Shown: positions 1 through 6,145 of the stretch, one piece after another
How positions within the stretch are numbered: position 1 is the first letter of the stretch
How the letters are laid out: every line of letters begins with the position of its first letter
Source: Candidatus Omnitrophota bacterium
GTDB lineage: Bacteria; Omnitrophota; Gorgyraeia; Duberdicusellales; 4484-171
Length of the DNA: 10,322 nucleotides
Direction of reading: 5' to 3'
Assembly: GCA_016939345.1 (NCBI GenBank)
Contig: JAFGHG010000090.1
Span: forward strand, 1-10,322
Translations under genes and position numbers: made by a program
Notes under the pieces: model-generated
Told to the model about the DNA's origin: nothing
The model's database searches: none
Seen by the model: the letters and a program-made list of their open reading frames with translations, nothing else

Positions 1-117
1 GCCAATTGTGGGGCCTGGGTCGATGGAGCAGAGCCTACATATATAGCCTGTTTTGATCAGAAAATCGAATTAAGGCAGGGCCTTGATCACAGATTACTCA
101 AAAAACTCCCTCTATAG
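1..117 (+). CDS. C-terminal end of a metallophosphoesterase-like protein (possibly UDP-2,3-diacylglucosamine pyrophosphatase family), partial
   Basis: Frame 1 is open from the first base to a TAG at 115-117, giving 38 residues; the start lies outside the window. The segment begins A-N-C-G-A-W-V and continues with D-G-A-E-P-T-Y, then a short charged tail. An N-x-G-(S/A)-W-V stretch followed by P-T-Y is what I expect at the end of calcineurin-like phosphoesterases of the LpxH/UDP-2,3-diacylglucosamine hydrolase type, where it forms the last strands of the domain. Those enzymes act at the inner membrane in lipid A synthesis. None of the metal-binding motifs fall inside the window, so the family call rests on this short tail only. 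The stop is 12 nt before an extended -10 element, which suggests the next gene starts a new transcript. Confidence 0.5.
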   Translation, partial: ANCGAWVDGAEPTYIACFDQKIELRQGLDHRLLKKLPL

Positions 118-126
118 CCAGCTTTT

Positions 127-135
127 TGGTATAAT
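127..135 (+). promoter_or_regulatory. Extended -10 promoter element upstream of the small zinc protein gene
   Basis: The sequence reads TGGTATAAT, a perfect TGn extension joined to a consensus -10 hexamer at 130-135. No good -35 hexamer lies 16-18 nt upstream, which is tolerated in extended -10 promoters. Transcription would begin near 142, giving a leader of about 35 nt that contains the AGGAGG site before the ATG at 177. The same nine bases recur before metF at 2531-2539. Confidence 0.6.
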
Positions 136-165
136 ATATTAATTTTTAAAAACCGTTATAATCAT

Positions 166-171
166 AGGAGG
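166..171 (+). promoter_or_regulatory. Ribosome binding site of the small zinc protein gene
   Basis: AGGAGG ends 5 nt before the ATG at 177 and fixes that start. Confidence 0.75.
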
Positions 172-176
172 CCTAT

Positions 177-494
177 ATGCTTAAATGCAAACAGTGCGGT
201 GTCCCTTTAAGAGGCTTTTTGAGCAAAATACCCAGAGTAATTTTTAATGTCCATCCTTCAAAAAATGATCCTGCAGTTTGCAATAAATGCCAAGAGAAAA
301 ACAAAGAAAGAAAGTATAAATGCCATATCTGCGGCCGGATGATACATGAGGAGCATTCTATAGAGCATGTTAAAGCTGAGGAGTACCTGACAGGGTTAAT
401 TAAAAAAGACCGCCAGCACTGGCAGGGTAAGGAACCTACTGATGAGCAATGCTATGAGTACTACCGGGAGCTGATCAGAAAGACCGAAATCTAA
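177..494 (+). CDS. Small Cys/His-rich zinc-binding protein of unknown function
   Basis: The 105-residue product has two likely metal sites. The first is a split zinc ribbon, C4-x2-C7 paired with C35-x2-C38. The second is C49-x2-C52 followed by H57, H60 and H64, so it could bind zinc as C2H2 with a short spacer. The C-terminal 40 residues look helical and charged, rich in Lys, Glu and Tyr, without a recognised domain. There is no signal peptide or membrane segment, so it should be cytoplasmic. Start choice is supported by the AGGAGG site and by a TGGTATAAT promoter about 45 nt upstream. A role in nucleic-acid or protein binding is common for such small zinc proteins but is only a guess here. 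I do not recognise a named family. Confidence 0.8.
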   Translation: MLKCKQCGVPLRGFLSKIPRVIFNVHPSKNDPAVCNKCQEKNKERKYKCHICGRMIHEEHSIEHVKAEEYLTGLIKKDRQHWQGKEPTDEQCYEYYRELIRKTEI

Positions 495-513
495 CCTCTT
501 CATTTATGTTAAA

Positions 514-533
514 GAGCAAGGCAGGCCTTGCTC
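514..533 (+). repeat. Perfect 9-bp hairpin downstream of the zinc protein gene
   Basis: GAGCAAGGC at 514-522 and GCCTTGCTC at 525-533 pair perfectly around a 2-nt spacer; the real loop would use a few inner bases. It starts 19 nt after the stop codon. It is not followed by a T run on this strand, so a simple intrinsic terminator is unlikely. It may slow or protect the 3' end of the transcript, or be a REP-like palindrome tied to the short-period repeat that follows. Confidence 0.55.
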
Positions 534-548
534 CCACAACTACCTAAA

Positions 549-583
549 CTACGGGCTATGGACTACCGACTATTGACTAACTA
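549..583 (+). repeat. Five degenerate 7-nt repeats (CTAYNGA-like) just before the ABC-F start
   Basis: Read in steps of seven, the bases are CTACGGG, CTATGGA, CTACCGA, CTATTGA and CTAACTA. The first three positions (CTA) are invariant and the rest drift. The array ends 2 nt before the ATG of the ABC-F gene, and takes the place where a ribosome binding site would be expected. It looks like a decayed tandem repeat rather than a protein-binding array, because the copies differ so much. Confidence 0.6.
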
Positions 584-585
584 GC

Positions 586-2505
586 ATGATTTCTATTAAC
601 AGCTTGACAAAAAGTTTTGGGCAGAGGGACCTTTTCAAAAATATTTCTCTGTCAATAAACCGTGGAGAAAAAATCGGGCTGGTCGGCCCCAACGGCGCCG
701 GAAAGAGTACTTTTTTTTCAATAATACTTGGCCATAAGGAAGCATCATCCGGCATTATCCAGATAAACAAAAATACCCGTATAGGATATCTTCCTCAGGA
801 AGCAAGTTTCAGTTCTGAAGCGGTTGTCCTTTCTGAGGTAACCCAAGGCGATAAAGCCATAAAAGAACTTAAGGCTGAAAAAGACCGGCTTGAAACCGAA
901 GGCCTTGCAGGCACTTCACATTACGGAGAGGTATTGCACGACCTTGAGTTTTTGGGTTATTTTAATCTTGAGCATAAAGCAAAAAAGGTACTTTTTGGGT
1001 TAGGCTTTAAGGAAAAAGACTTAAGCCGCAGGCTGAAAGAGCTAAGCGGCGGCTGGCAGATGCGCACCCTCCTGGCCAAACTTTTGACTTGTCCTTATGA
1101 TATTTTATTTCTTGATGAGCCGATGAACCACCTTGATCTGGCAGCTGCCCTTTGGTTTAAAGATTACCTGCTGAGTTTTAACGGGACTTTTGTGATGATC
1201 TCTCACGATAAAGATTTTTTGAACCAGGTAACAAACTATACACTGGTTTTAGAACAGGGTTTAATAACAAAGGTCAAAGGAAATTATGATGAATACGACA
1301 AGCTCAGGCATCAGAGGAGGAATCATCTTATAAAGCAGCTTAACGAACAGGAGAAAAAGCGTAAGCAGCTCACAGAGTTCATTCACCGTTTTCACGGCCA
1401 GCCCAATAAAGCTTCCCAGGTAAGAGCTAAGAAGAAAGCTATCGAGATGATGCCCGAGATCATAGTGCCTCCTGACCGCAAGGAGAGCATCAGAAATTTT
1501 AAATTTCCCGATTGCCCTAAAAGCGGTTATAAGGTTATAAGCCTTTCCAAGATAAGCAAGTCCTACTCTGATATAAATGTTTACAAAGATTTTGACTTTG
1601 AACTGTCAAGAGGCGAAAGAGCTGTTTTGGTAGGAGAAAACGGGGCCGGTAAATCTACCTTGCTTAAGATCTTGGCCGGCGTAGTTGATATTGATAAAGG
1701 AAACAAAAACATAGGCCATAACGTAAATATCGGTTATTTTTCCCAGACCAGGCTCGATGTCCTTAATCCCCAGAATACAGTTTTTGAGGAAGCTTATAAT
1801 GCCTGTTCAGGCAGCCAGAGCCCTGAATCGATCAGGACTTTATTGGCAGCCTTTTTTTTCATCGGCGATGATGTTGAAAAAAAAGTTTCAATACTATCCG
1901 GCGGAGAAAAAAGCCGGCTGATCCTGGCAAAACTTCTGCTTAACCCTCCCAATTTTCTACTTTTGGATGAGCCTACTACTCACCTAGATGTTGATGCCGT
2001 AGACGCTTTAATTCAAGCCCTTTCGCACTACCAAGGGACCCTTGTCTTTATCAGCCACGATATTCATTTTGTGCGTTGCGTGGCTAATGCTGTTTTTGAG
2101 GTCAAAGACAAAAAGGTTACTAAGTATCCGGGTGAATTTGACTATTACTGGCGCAGGACAAAAGGCGAAGCAGGCAATGAAGACACAAGACTGCCAGACA
2201 GCGGTATGACTTCTAAGGACAAGGAAAACAGGGATAAGCCCAAAAGCCAGGTTTTTCTTGACCGTGAAGCCAGAAAAAAAAGGAAGGCTCATAATGCAAA
2301 ACTGGCCAATATGATATCTGTTTTGCGTAAAGAACAGGAAGCCTTAGAACTTGACAAGGTGGTAAAGGTTAGAATACTTTCAAATCCCAGGAGTTATCAT
2401 AATAAAGAAAAAATAATCGAATACGGGCAGACCTTAAAAAGCATTGAAAAGCGTCTGAAGGAAATAGAGCTTAGGATAAAGGAGTTAAAAGATTCTTTCC
2501 AATAA
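586..2505 (+). CDS. ABC-F family ATPase (Uup/EttA/YdiF-like), ribosome-associated
   Basis: The 639-residue protein has two ABC ATPase domains in one chain and no membrane segments, the layout of ABC-F translation factors. Domain 1 has Walker A G-P-N-G-A-G-K-S-T at 34-42, signature L-S-G-G-W at 153-157 and Walker B/D-loop D-E-P-M-N-H-L-D at 177-184. Domain 2 has Walker A G-E-N-G-A-G-K-S-T at 350-358, signature L-S-G-G-E at 437-441 and D-E-P-T-T-H-L-D at 461-468. A charged helical linker at about 230-310 matches the tRNA-interaction region of the family, and a coiled-coil C-terminal extension (about 565-639) is Uup-like. Known members bind the ribosomal E site and rescue or tune translation; some give antibiotic resistance. 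Which subtype this is cannot be told by eye. Met180 replaces the usual Thr in the first D-E-P-T-N-H-L-D. No Shine-Dalgarno is visible before the ATG. Confidence 0.95.
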   Translation: MISINSLTKSFGQRDLFKNISLSINRGEKIGLVGPNGAGKSTFFSIILGHKEASSGIIQINKNTRIGYLPQEASFSSEAVVLSEVTQGDKAIKELKAEKDRLETEGLAGTSHYGEVLHDLEFLGYFNLEHKAKKVLFGLGFKEKDLSRRLKELSGGWQMRTLLAKLLTCPYDILFLDEPMNHLDLAAALWFKDYLLSFNGTFVMISHDKDFLNQVTNYTLVLEQGLITKVKGNYDEYDKLRHQRRNHLIKQLNEQEKKRKQLTEFIHRFHGQPNKASQVRAKKKAIEMMPEIIVPPDRKESIRNFKFPDCPKSGYKVISLSKISKSYSDINVYKDFDFELSRGERAVLVGENGAGKSTLLKILAGVVDIDKGNKNIGHNVNIGYFSQTRLDVLNPQNTVFEEAYNACSGSQSPESIRTLLAAFFFIGDDVEKKVSILSGGEKSRLILAKLLLNPPNFLLLDEPTTHLDVDAVDALIQALSHYQGTLVFISHDIHFVRCVANAVFEVKDKKVTKYPGEFDYYWRRTKGEAGNEDTRLPDSGMTSKDKENRDKPKSQVFLDREARKKRKAHNAKLANMISVLRKEQEALELDKVVKVRILSNPRSYHNKEKIIEYGQTLKSIEKRLKEIELRIKELKDSFQ

Positions 2506-2530
2506 TATTTTTTCTAATTTAAAAATCTTC

Positions 2531-2539
2531 TGGTATAAT
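2531..2539 (+). promoter_or_regulatory. Extended -10 promoter element placed almost on the metF start codon
   Basis: TGGTATAAT, identical to the element at 127-135, has its -10 hexamer at 2534-2539. Transcription would start near 2545-2547, only 4-6 nt before the ATG at 2551. The -35 region is poor. If used, it makes a nearly leaderless metF message; metF has no visible ribosome binding site, which fits. Confidence 0.5.
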
Positions 2540-2550
2540 TGTCAAATATT

Positions 2551-3408
2551 ATGAAAATAAAGCAAATCCTAGAAACTCAACCCCAGGGCGTTTCTTTTGA
2601 GTTTTTTCCTCCTAGACACTTCAAGACCAAGGATTTACTTCTGGCCCGGGCCAGGGCTTTGTGCCATTACAAGCCTCTCTATGTTTCTATGACCTGTGGC
2701 GCAGGAGGCTCAACCCATGGCCAGACAAAAGATGCTGTTAAGCTGCTGCTTCAGGAAAAGTCGCTTACGGTCGTGCCGCATTTGACCTGCATAAGTATTG
2801 ATTTTAATACAGCAAGAAAAACACTTGATTTATATAAATCCTGGGACATAGAGAATGTTATGGCTTTGAGAGGGGATTTGCCGGCCGGCGCTCAAGGCAG
2901 AGAGATGATCTCTCAGAATTTTAAATACGGTTTGGACTTGGTTAAATTTATAAAGAAGAACTATGATTTTTGTGTCGGTGTTGCTGTATACCCCGAGGGG
3001 CATATCCAGACATCTTCTCTTGAACAGGATCTTGAATTTACCAAGTTAAAGATCGATGCCGGAGCTGACTTTGCGGTAAGCCAGATGTTTTTTGAAAACC
3101 GGCATTATTTTTCGATGCTGGAAAGGATGAAAAAGGCCGGTATCAATATTGAAGTCTTGCCTGGTATACTGCCGATAACCAATATTGCTAAGTTAAAGGA
3201 ATTTGCTGCTATATGCAGGTGTACTGTGCCGAAGTTGATACAGGAGCAGATGCTGCGTTATTCCCATAATCTGCAGGATATGGAAAAAGCCGGCATTGAG
3301 CTTACCATAAAGCAGTGTCTTGAATTAAAGGCTAATGGAATAAACAGGCTTCATTTCTTTACCCTGAACAAGGCAAGCGTAATAAGCGAGATTTTAAACT
3401 CTATTTAA
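2551..3408 (+). CDS. metF: Methylenetetrahydrofolate reductase (MetF)
   Basis: This 285-residue flavoprotein-type enzyme reduces 5,10-methylene-tetrahydrofolate to 5-methyl-tetrahydrofolate, feeding methionine synthesis or, in some anaerobes, the Wood-Ljungdahl methyl branch. The fold's landmark motifs appear in order: V-S-F-E-F-F-P-P-R with the catalytic Glu at residue 17, S-M-T-C-G-A-G-G-S, P-H-L-T-C-I, L-R-G-D-L-P with Asp109, Y-P-E-G-H, and P-G-I-L-P-I-T-N. Glu17 and Asp109 line up with E28 and D120 of E. coli MetF at a constant offset of 11, so the protein is full length. I chose ATG 2551; an in-frame TTG at 2539 overlaps the -10 hexamer and would not be in the transcript. It lies 45 nt after the ABC-F gene and 16 nt before the channel gene, probably co-transcribed with the latter. 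No methionine synthase gene is in view. Confidence 0.95.
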   Translation: MKIKQILETQPQGVSFEFFPPRHFKTKDLLLARARALCHYKPLYVSMTCGAGGSTHGQTKDAVKLLLQEKSLTVVPHLTCISIDFNTARKTLDLYKSWDIENVMALRGDLPAGAQGREMISQNFKYGLDLVKFIKKNYDFCVGVAVYPEGHIQTSSLEQDLEFTKLKIDAGADFAVSQMFFENRHYFSMLERMKKAGINIEVLPGILPITNIAKLKEFAAICRCTVPKLIQEQMLRYSHNLQDMEKAGIELTIKQCLELKANGINRLHFFTLNKASVISEILNSI

Positions 3409-3424
3409 GCAGGCATAAAAAATT

Positions 3425-4201
3425 ATGAGCATGGATTCTAAAATTTTAGAACGCGAGGCCTACACCTTTCTTTCCCAGGAGAAATTTGAAGAAGCCTTCC
3501 GGCTTTTTAAGAAAGCTGCCCAGGGTTACAGGCATGAAGGAAACCATCGCGAGTCTGCCCTTTGCTATGCTTCTGCAGCCAGCTGCTGGAGTAAAAAATC
3601 CGGAGAACATATTTTTTACAATGCTGCCACCTGCTACGAAAAAGCAGCCATCGAAGCCCAAAAAGGCCTGGATTATGAATATGCTTCTTTGCTTTTTAAA
3701 TATGCGGCCATAACCCATGAGCGCGACGGAGAGTTTCTTGATTTCTCAAAATGTTTTTACCGCTCAAAAGAAAGCATGCGCAGGTTTCTTAACCTGGCTT
3801 TGTTTCGGCCCTCAAAGATACCTGAGAACTCGGGGGTTTCGGCAGCAGGCAAAGAAAAAGGTTTTTTTAAAAAATTATATTCCTGGTTTATATTGACCTT
3901 TTCCTATATTATCTGGGGCCACGGAGAGCGTCCGCACAAGACTTTTTTCTCGGGCTTGCTGATAATCCTTTTATTCAGCTTTTTTTATATGAGTTGTCAT
4001 CTTTCTGACTCGCAGAAGGTTTTTTCTCCTGATTTTTTTGATTCTTTATATTTCAGCGTGGTGACTTTCACCACTGTCGGCTATGGAGATTTTGTTCCTG
4101 TAGGGATAGCTAAGATAGGCTCGACTCTAGAGTCCCTTGCCGGTTTGTTTATTATCCCTTTGTTTGTAATAAGCCTATCGCGTAAATACCTTAGAGCGTA
4201 G
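3425..4201 (+). CDS. Two-transmembrane potassium channel with N-terminal alpha-SNAP/TPR-like domain
   Basis: The C-terminal half is a two-helix channel. TM1 spans about 173-193, a pore helix leads to the selectivity filter T-V-G-Y-G-D at 217-222, and TM2 spans about 234-252. A W-G-H-G-E-R-P motif at 164-170 just before TM1 resembles the G-Y-G-E-x-P motif seen in other prokaryotic two-TM channels. The protein ends six residues after TM2, so there is no C-terminal RCK domain to gate it. Instead residues 5-125 form Ala- and aromatic-rich helical hairpins, with repeats such as F-E-E-A-F-R-L-F-K-K-A-A and A-L-C-Y-A-S-A-A-S-C-W, in the style of alpha-SNAP/TPR domains. This cytoplasmic part is likely to sense or bind a partner (inference). 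The filter suggests K+ selectivity. It starts 16 nt after metF with only a weak ribosome site; ATG 3431 is an alternative start. Confidence 0.88.
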   Translation: MSMDSKILEREAYTFLSQEKFEEAFRLFKKAAQGYRHEGNHRESALCYASAASCWSKKSGEHIFYNAATCYEKAAIEAQKGLDYEYASLLFKYAAITHERDGEFLDFSKCFYRSKESMRRFLNLALFRPSKIPENSGVSAAGKEKGFFKKLYSWFILTFSYIIWGHGERPHKTFFSGLLIILLFSFFYMSCHLSDSQKVFSPDFFDSLYFSVVTFTTVGYGDFVPVGIAKIGSTLESLAGLFIIPLFVISLSRKYLRA

Positions 4202-4220
4202 TTATGTTATACAATTCTAT

Positions 4221-4351
4221 AAATCCCAATATCGAATATCAAAATCCGAAACAAATCCTAATTTTCAAAATTCTAAACTTTCTTTGTTTTTGTCATTGGA
4301 ATTTTTGTCATTTGATATTGTTTCGAAATTCGGATTTCGTTTTTCGGATTT
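4221..4351. repeat. Long degenerate inverted repeat (AAATCC/GAAAC-rich) filling the gap 4202-4383
   Basis: The 182-nt gap between the channel and the exported-protein gene has no supported gene. Bases 4221-4273 pair with 4299-4351: aligning the left arm to the reverse complement of the right arm without gaps, I count about 36 identities in 53. Shared blocks include AAATCC at the outer ends, CGAAACAA inside, and AAAATTC at the inner ends. Each arm is itself made of drifting AAATCC and CGAAA units. It ends 21 nt before a strong ribosome site. It could be a decayed mobile repeat or a large transcript hairpin; no transposase is near. Confidence 0.6.
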
Positions 4352-4374
4352 AACACTGCTTATCCGCTTAAAAA

Positions 4375-4380
4375 AGGAGG
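4375..4380 (+). promoter_or_regulatory. Ribosome binding site deciding the start of the exported protein gene
   Basis: AGGAGG is embedded in a purine run. It is 3 nt from ATG 4384 and 6 nt from ATG 4387. The spacing favours the second ATG. Confidence 0.75.
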
Positions 4381-4386
4381 TGCATG

Positions 4387-4860
4387 ATGAAAAAATTTTT
4401 TTTAAGTTTGTTTCTGGCTGCAGCTGTTTTTTTCACCGGCCAATGTTTTTCCCAGGAGCTGGTTTCGATAGCAGATGAATTTTATACGGGCTTAGCTGAC
4501 ATCATAGAAGCTAACATGGATTCTCCCCAAGAGTGCTTGGGCCAGGTCATAAATTACTACCAAAACAACCAGGACAAGATCAAACAGATCCAGGTTTATA
4601 TGGAAGAGGCCATGAAAAAAGCAGCCCCGATGATGGAAAAATTGGCTGAAAGGTATAATAATATGACCGATGAACAGGCCGAGCAATTTGACCAAATCAG
4701 CACTGCTGAAGATAATTTTAAGCCCCGGGCTTCCAACGCCGGACAGCGTTATGCTGAAGTTTTAAGCGAGTTCTCTCAAAAAAATCCTTCCGAGGGCATG
4801 AGGATAGCGACTATGGCAATGCAATTATTGCCGAAATCAGCAATGTTTCCGCAGAATTGA
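4387..4860 (+). CDS. Small exported helical protein, unknown function
   Basis: About 157 residues. The N-terminus is a clear Sec signal peptide: M-K-K, then a hydrophobic core F-F-L-S-L-F-L-A-A-A-V-F-F, and a polar end near C-F-S-Q where signal peptidase I would cut. The Cys does not sit in a good lipobox, since Gln precedes it, so a lipoprotein is unlikely. The mature part of about 135 residues is predicted to be all helical by its pattern, rich in Glu, Gln, Lys and Met, with no recognised domain. It should be periplasmic or secreted. Start is ATG 4387 by ribosome-site spacing; ATG 4384 adds one residue. The stop overlaps the start region of the exonuclease gene, so the two are likely translated in a coupled way, although a periplasmic protein and a nuclease have no obvious shared job. 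Confidence 0.8.
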   Translation: MKKFFLSLFLAAAVFFTGQCFSQELVSIADEFYTGLADIIEANMDSPQECLGQVINYYQNNQDKIKQIQVYMEEAMKKAAPMMEKLAERYNNMTDEQAEQFDQISTAEDNFKPRASNAGQRYAEVLSEFSQKNPSEGMRIATMAMQLLPKSAMFPQN

Positions 4861-4865
4861 TTAAT

Positions 4866-5414
4866 ATGGCTGAGGTATATGTAAGCACTGATGTGGAGAC
4901 TAACGGGCCTATTCCCGGGGTCTATTCCATGCTCAGCTTTGGCTCAGCAGCATTTAATCTCGATAAAGAAATTATCTCTACATTTTCCGTAAACTTAGAG
5001 ACACTTCCTGGAGCCATAGAAGACAAAGAAACCATGCAGTGGTGGGCAAGGCATAAGCAGGCCTGGTCTGCAGCCCGCAAGGACTTGCAAGACCCGGAAA
5101 AAGCCATGCAGGATTATTTGCTCTGGCTTAAGAAACTTTGCGGCCGGCCTGTATTTGTGGGTTATCCTGCTTCATTTGATTTTATGTTTATCAGCTGGTA
5201 TCTTTATAAGTTTACCGGCGAGAACCCTTTTTCCTATTTAGCACTTGATATAAAGACTTTTGCCTGGGCGTTTCTGGATAAGCCTTTTTTAGAGGTTACG
5301 AAAAGCAGTATGCCCAAGGACTGGTTTGATGAATGTAAAAAAACACACATTGCCTTGGATGATGCCACAGAGCAGGGCCTTTTATTCTGCAATATGGTTG
5401 CTAAAATCAAATGA
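4866..5414 (+). CDS. DEDDh-family 3'-5' exonuclease (DnaQ-like fold)
   Basis: The 182-residue protein has the four acidic residues and the histidine of DEDDh exonucleases. Exo I is T-D-V-E-T-N-G with Asp9 and Glu11; Exo II is A-S-F-D-F-M-F with Asp105; Exo III is H-I-A-L-D-D-A with His161 and Asp166. Such enzymes remove nucleotides from 3' ends of DNA or RNA using two metal ions, in proofreading, repair or RNA turnover. It is a stand-alone domain with no polymerase or helicase part, so the substrate is unknown. The ATG at 4866 follows the preceding TGA by 5 nt; a TTG at 4857 would overlap it. No ribosome site is visible, so reinitiation after the upstream stop is likely. The next gene begins 11 nt after its stop. 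Confidence 0.88.
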   Translation: MAEVYVSTDVETNGPIPGVYSMLSFGSAAFNLDKEIISTFSVNLETLPGAIEDKETMQWWARHKQAWSAARKDLQDPEKAMQDYLLWLKKLCGRPVFVGYPASFDFMFISWYLYKFTGENPFSYLALDIKTFAWAFLDKPFLEVTKSSMPKDWFDECKKTHIALDDATEQGLLFCNMVAKIK

Positions 5415-5425
5415 AGTAATTTTAT

Positions 5426-6145
5426 ATGGAAATATCATCTGCCGATATAGAAATCAAATTAGTTAAAGACGGTAAGCTTCTTGAAAAAGCCCAGGAGCTG
5501 AGGATGAAAATTTTTTTCAAGGCGCAGGGCAGAGATCAGGATAAATTCGATCCCTACTGCATGCACGTCGTGGCTTTAGATAAAAAAACCGGCAAGGTAA
5601 TAGGTAATTACAGGCTTCTTTTAGGTGCAGATGCCCAGAGGGGCGAAGGTTTTTATGCAGAAACTAAGTTTGATATCAGCAATATTAAAAAAAACTGCCA
5701 GGGCCAGCTTCTTGAAATGGGCCGGGCCTGCGTTGACGAAGATTACCGTAAATTACGCATAGTGCCCTTGATGTGGAGGGCGATAAATGCCTTTATCAAA
5801 GATAACGATGTCAGCTATATTCTGGGAAGTTCCAGCGTTTATGATCCAACACCCCAAATGATATCCATGTTCCAGAGGCTTTTCAAAGAAAAATATTATT
5901 CACAGCCGGAGCTTAGAGTTTACCCGAGAGAGGCAAGGCAATATCCTTACGATGATAATCCAGGCCAGGATATTGACCAAAACCAGATAATCCAGCTTTT
6001 GCCGGCCTTGATGCAATCTTATCTTAAAATGGGGGCTGTAGTCTGCGGAGAGCCGGTTAAAGAACCGGTTTTTAACACAGCGGTTTTTTTTATGCTGCTT
6101 AAGACTAAATACATGAATTCATTCTATAAGAATAGATTTTTATGA
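5426..6145 (+). CDS. GNAT-fold N-acyltransferase, OlsB/GlsB-like (aminolipid synthesis, first step)
   Basis: The 239-residue product resembles OlsB-type enzymes that move a 3-hydroxyacyl chain from acyl carrier protein to the amino group of ornithine, or of glycine in GlsB. Visible family features are F-D-P-Y-C-M-H near 41-47, V-I-G-N-Y-R-L-L, G-F-Y-A-E-T-K-F-D, the conserved block L-L-E-M-G-R-A-C with Glu97, Arg100 and Cys102, V-D-E-D-Y-R, and Y-I-L-G-S-S-S-V. This is the hemolysin-like acetyltransferase (Acetyltransf_5) pattern. The stop overlaps the start of a PlsC-type acyltransferase (ATGA), the same pairing as olsB-olsA and glsB-glsA. Together they would make an N,O-diacyl amino-acid lipid at the inner membrane. 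Amino-acid specificity cannot be read from the sequence. Some GNATs of this type belong to quorum-signal or PEP-CTERM families, so the lipid role is inferred mainly from the neighbour. Confidence 0.82.
   Translation: MEISSADIEIKLVKDGKLLEKAQELRMKIFFKAQGRDQDKFDPYCMHVVALDKKTGKVIGNYRLLLGADAQRGEGFYAETKFDISNIKKNCQGQLLEMGRACVDEDYRKLRIVPLMWRAINAFIKDNDVSYILGSSSVYDPTPQMISMFQRLFKEKYYSQPELRVYPREARQYPYDDNPGQDIDQNQIIQLLPALMQSYLKMGAVVCGEPVKEPVFNTAVFFMLLKTKYMNSFYKNRFL

Noticed and set aside
514..533. Hairpin as an intrinsic terminator of the zinc protein gene
   Set aside because: Stem is good but no T run follows on the plus strand.
2539..2550. TTG start adding four residues to MetF
   Set aside because: It overlaps the -10 hexamer of the likely promoter, and the family alignment needs nothing before ATG 2551.
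4284..4478. 64-residue open frame starting in the inverted repeat
   Set aside because: It runs through repeat DNA and then out of frame into the signal-peptide gene; composition is repeat-driven and there is no ribosome site.
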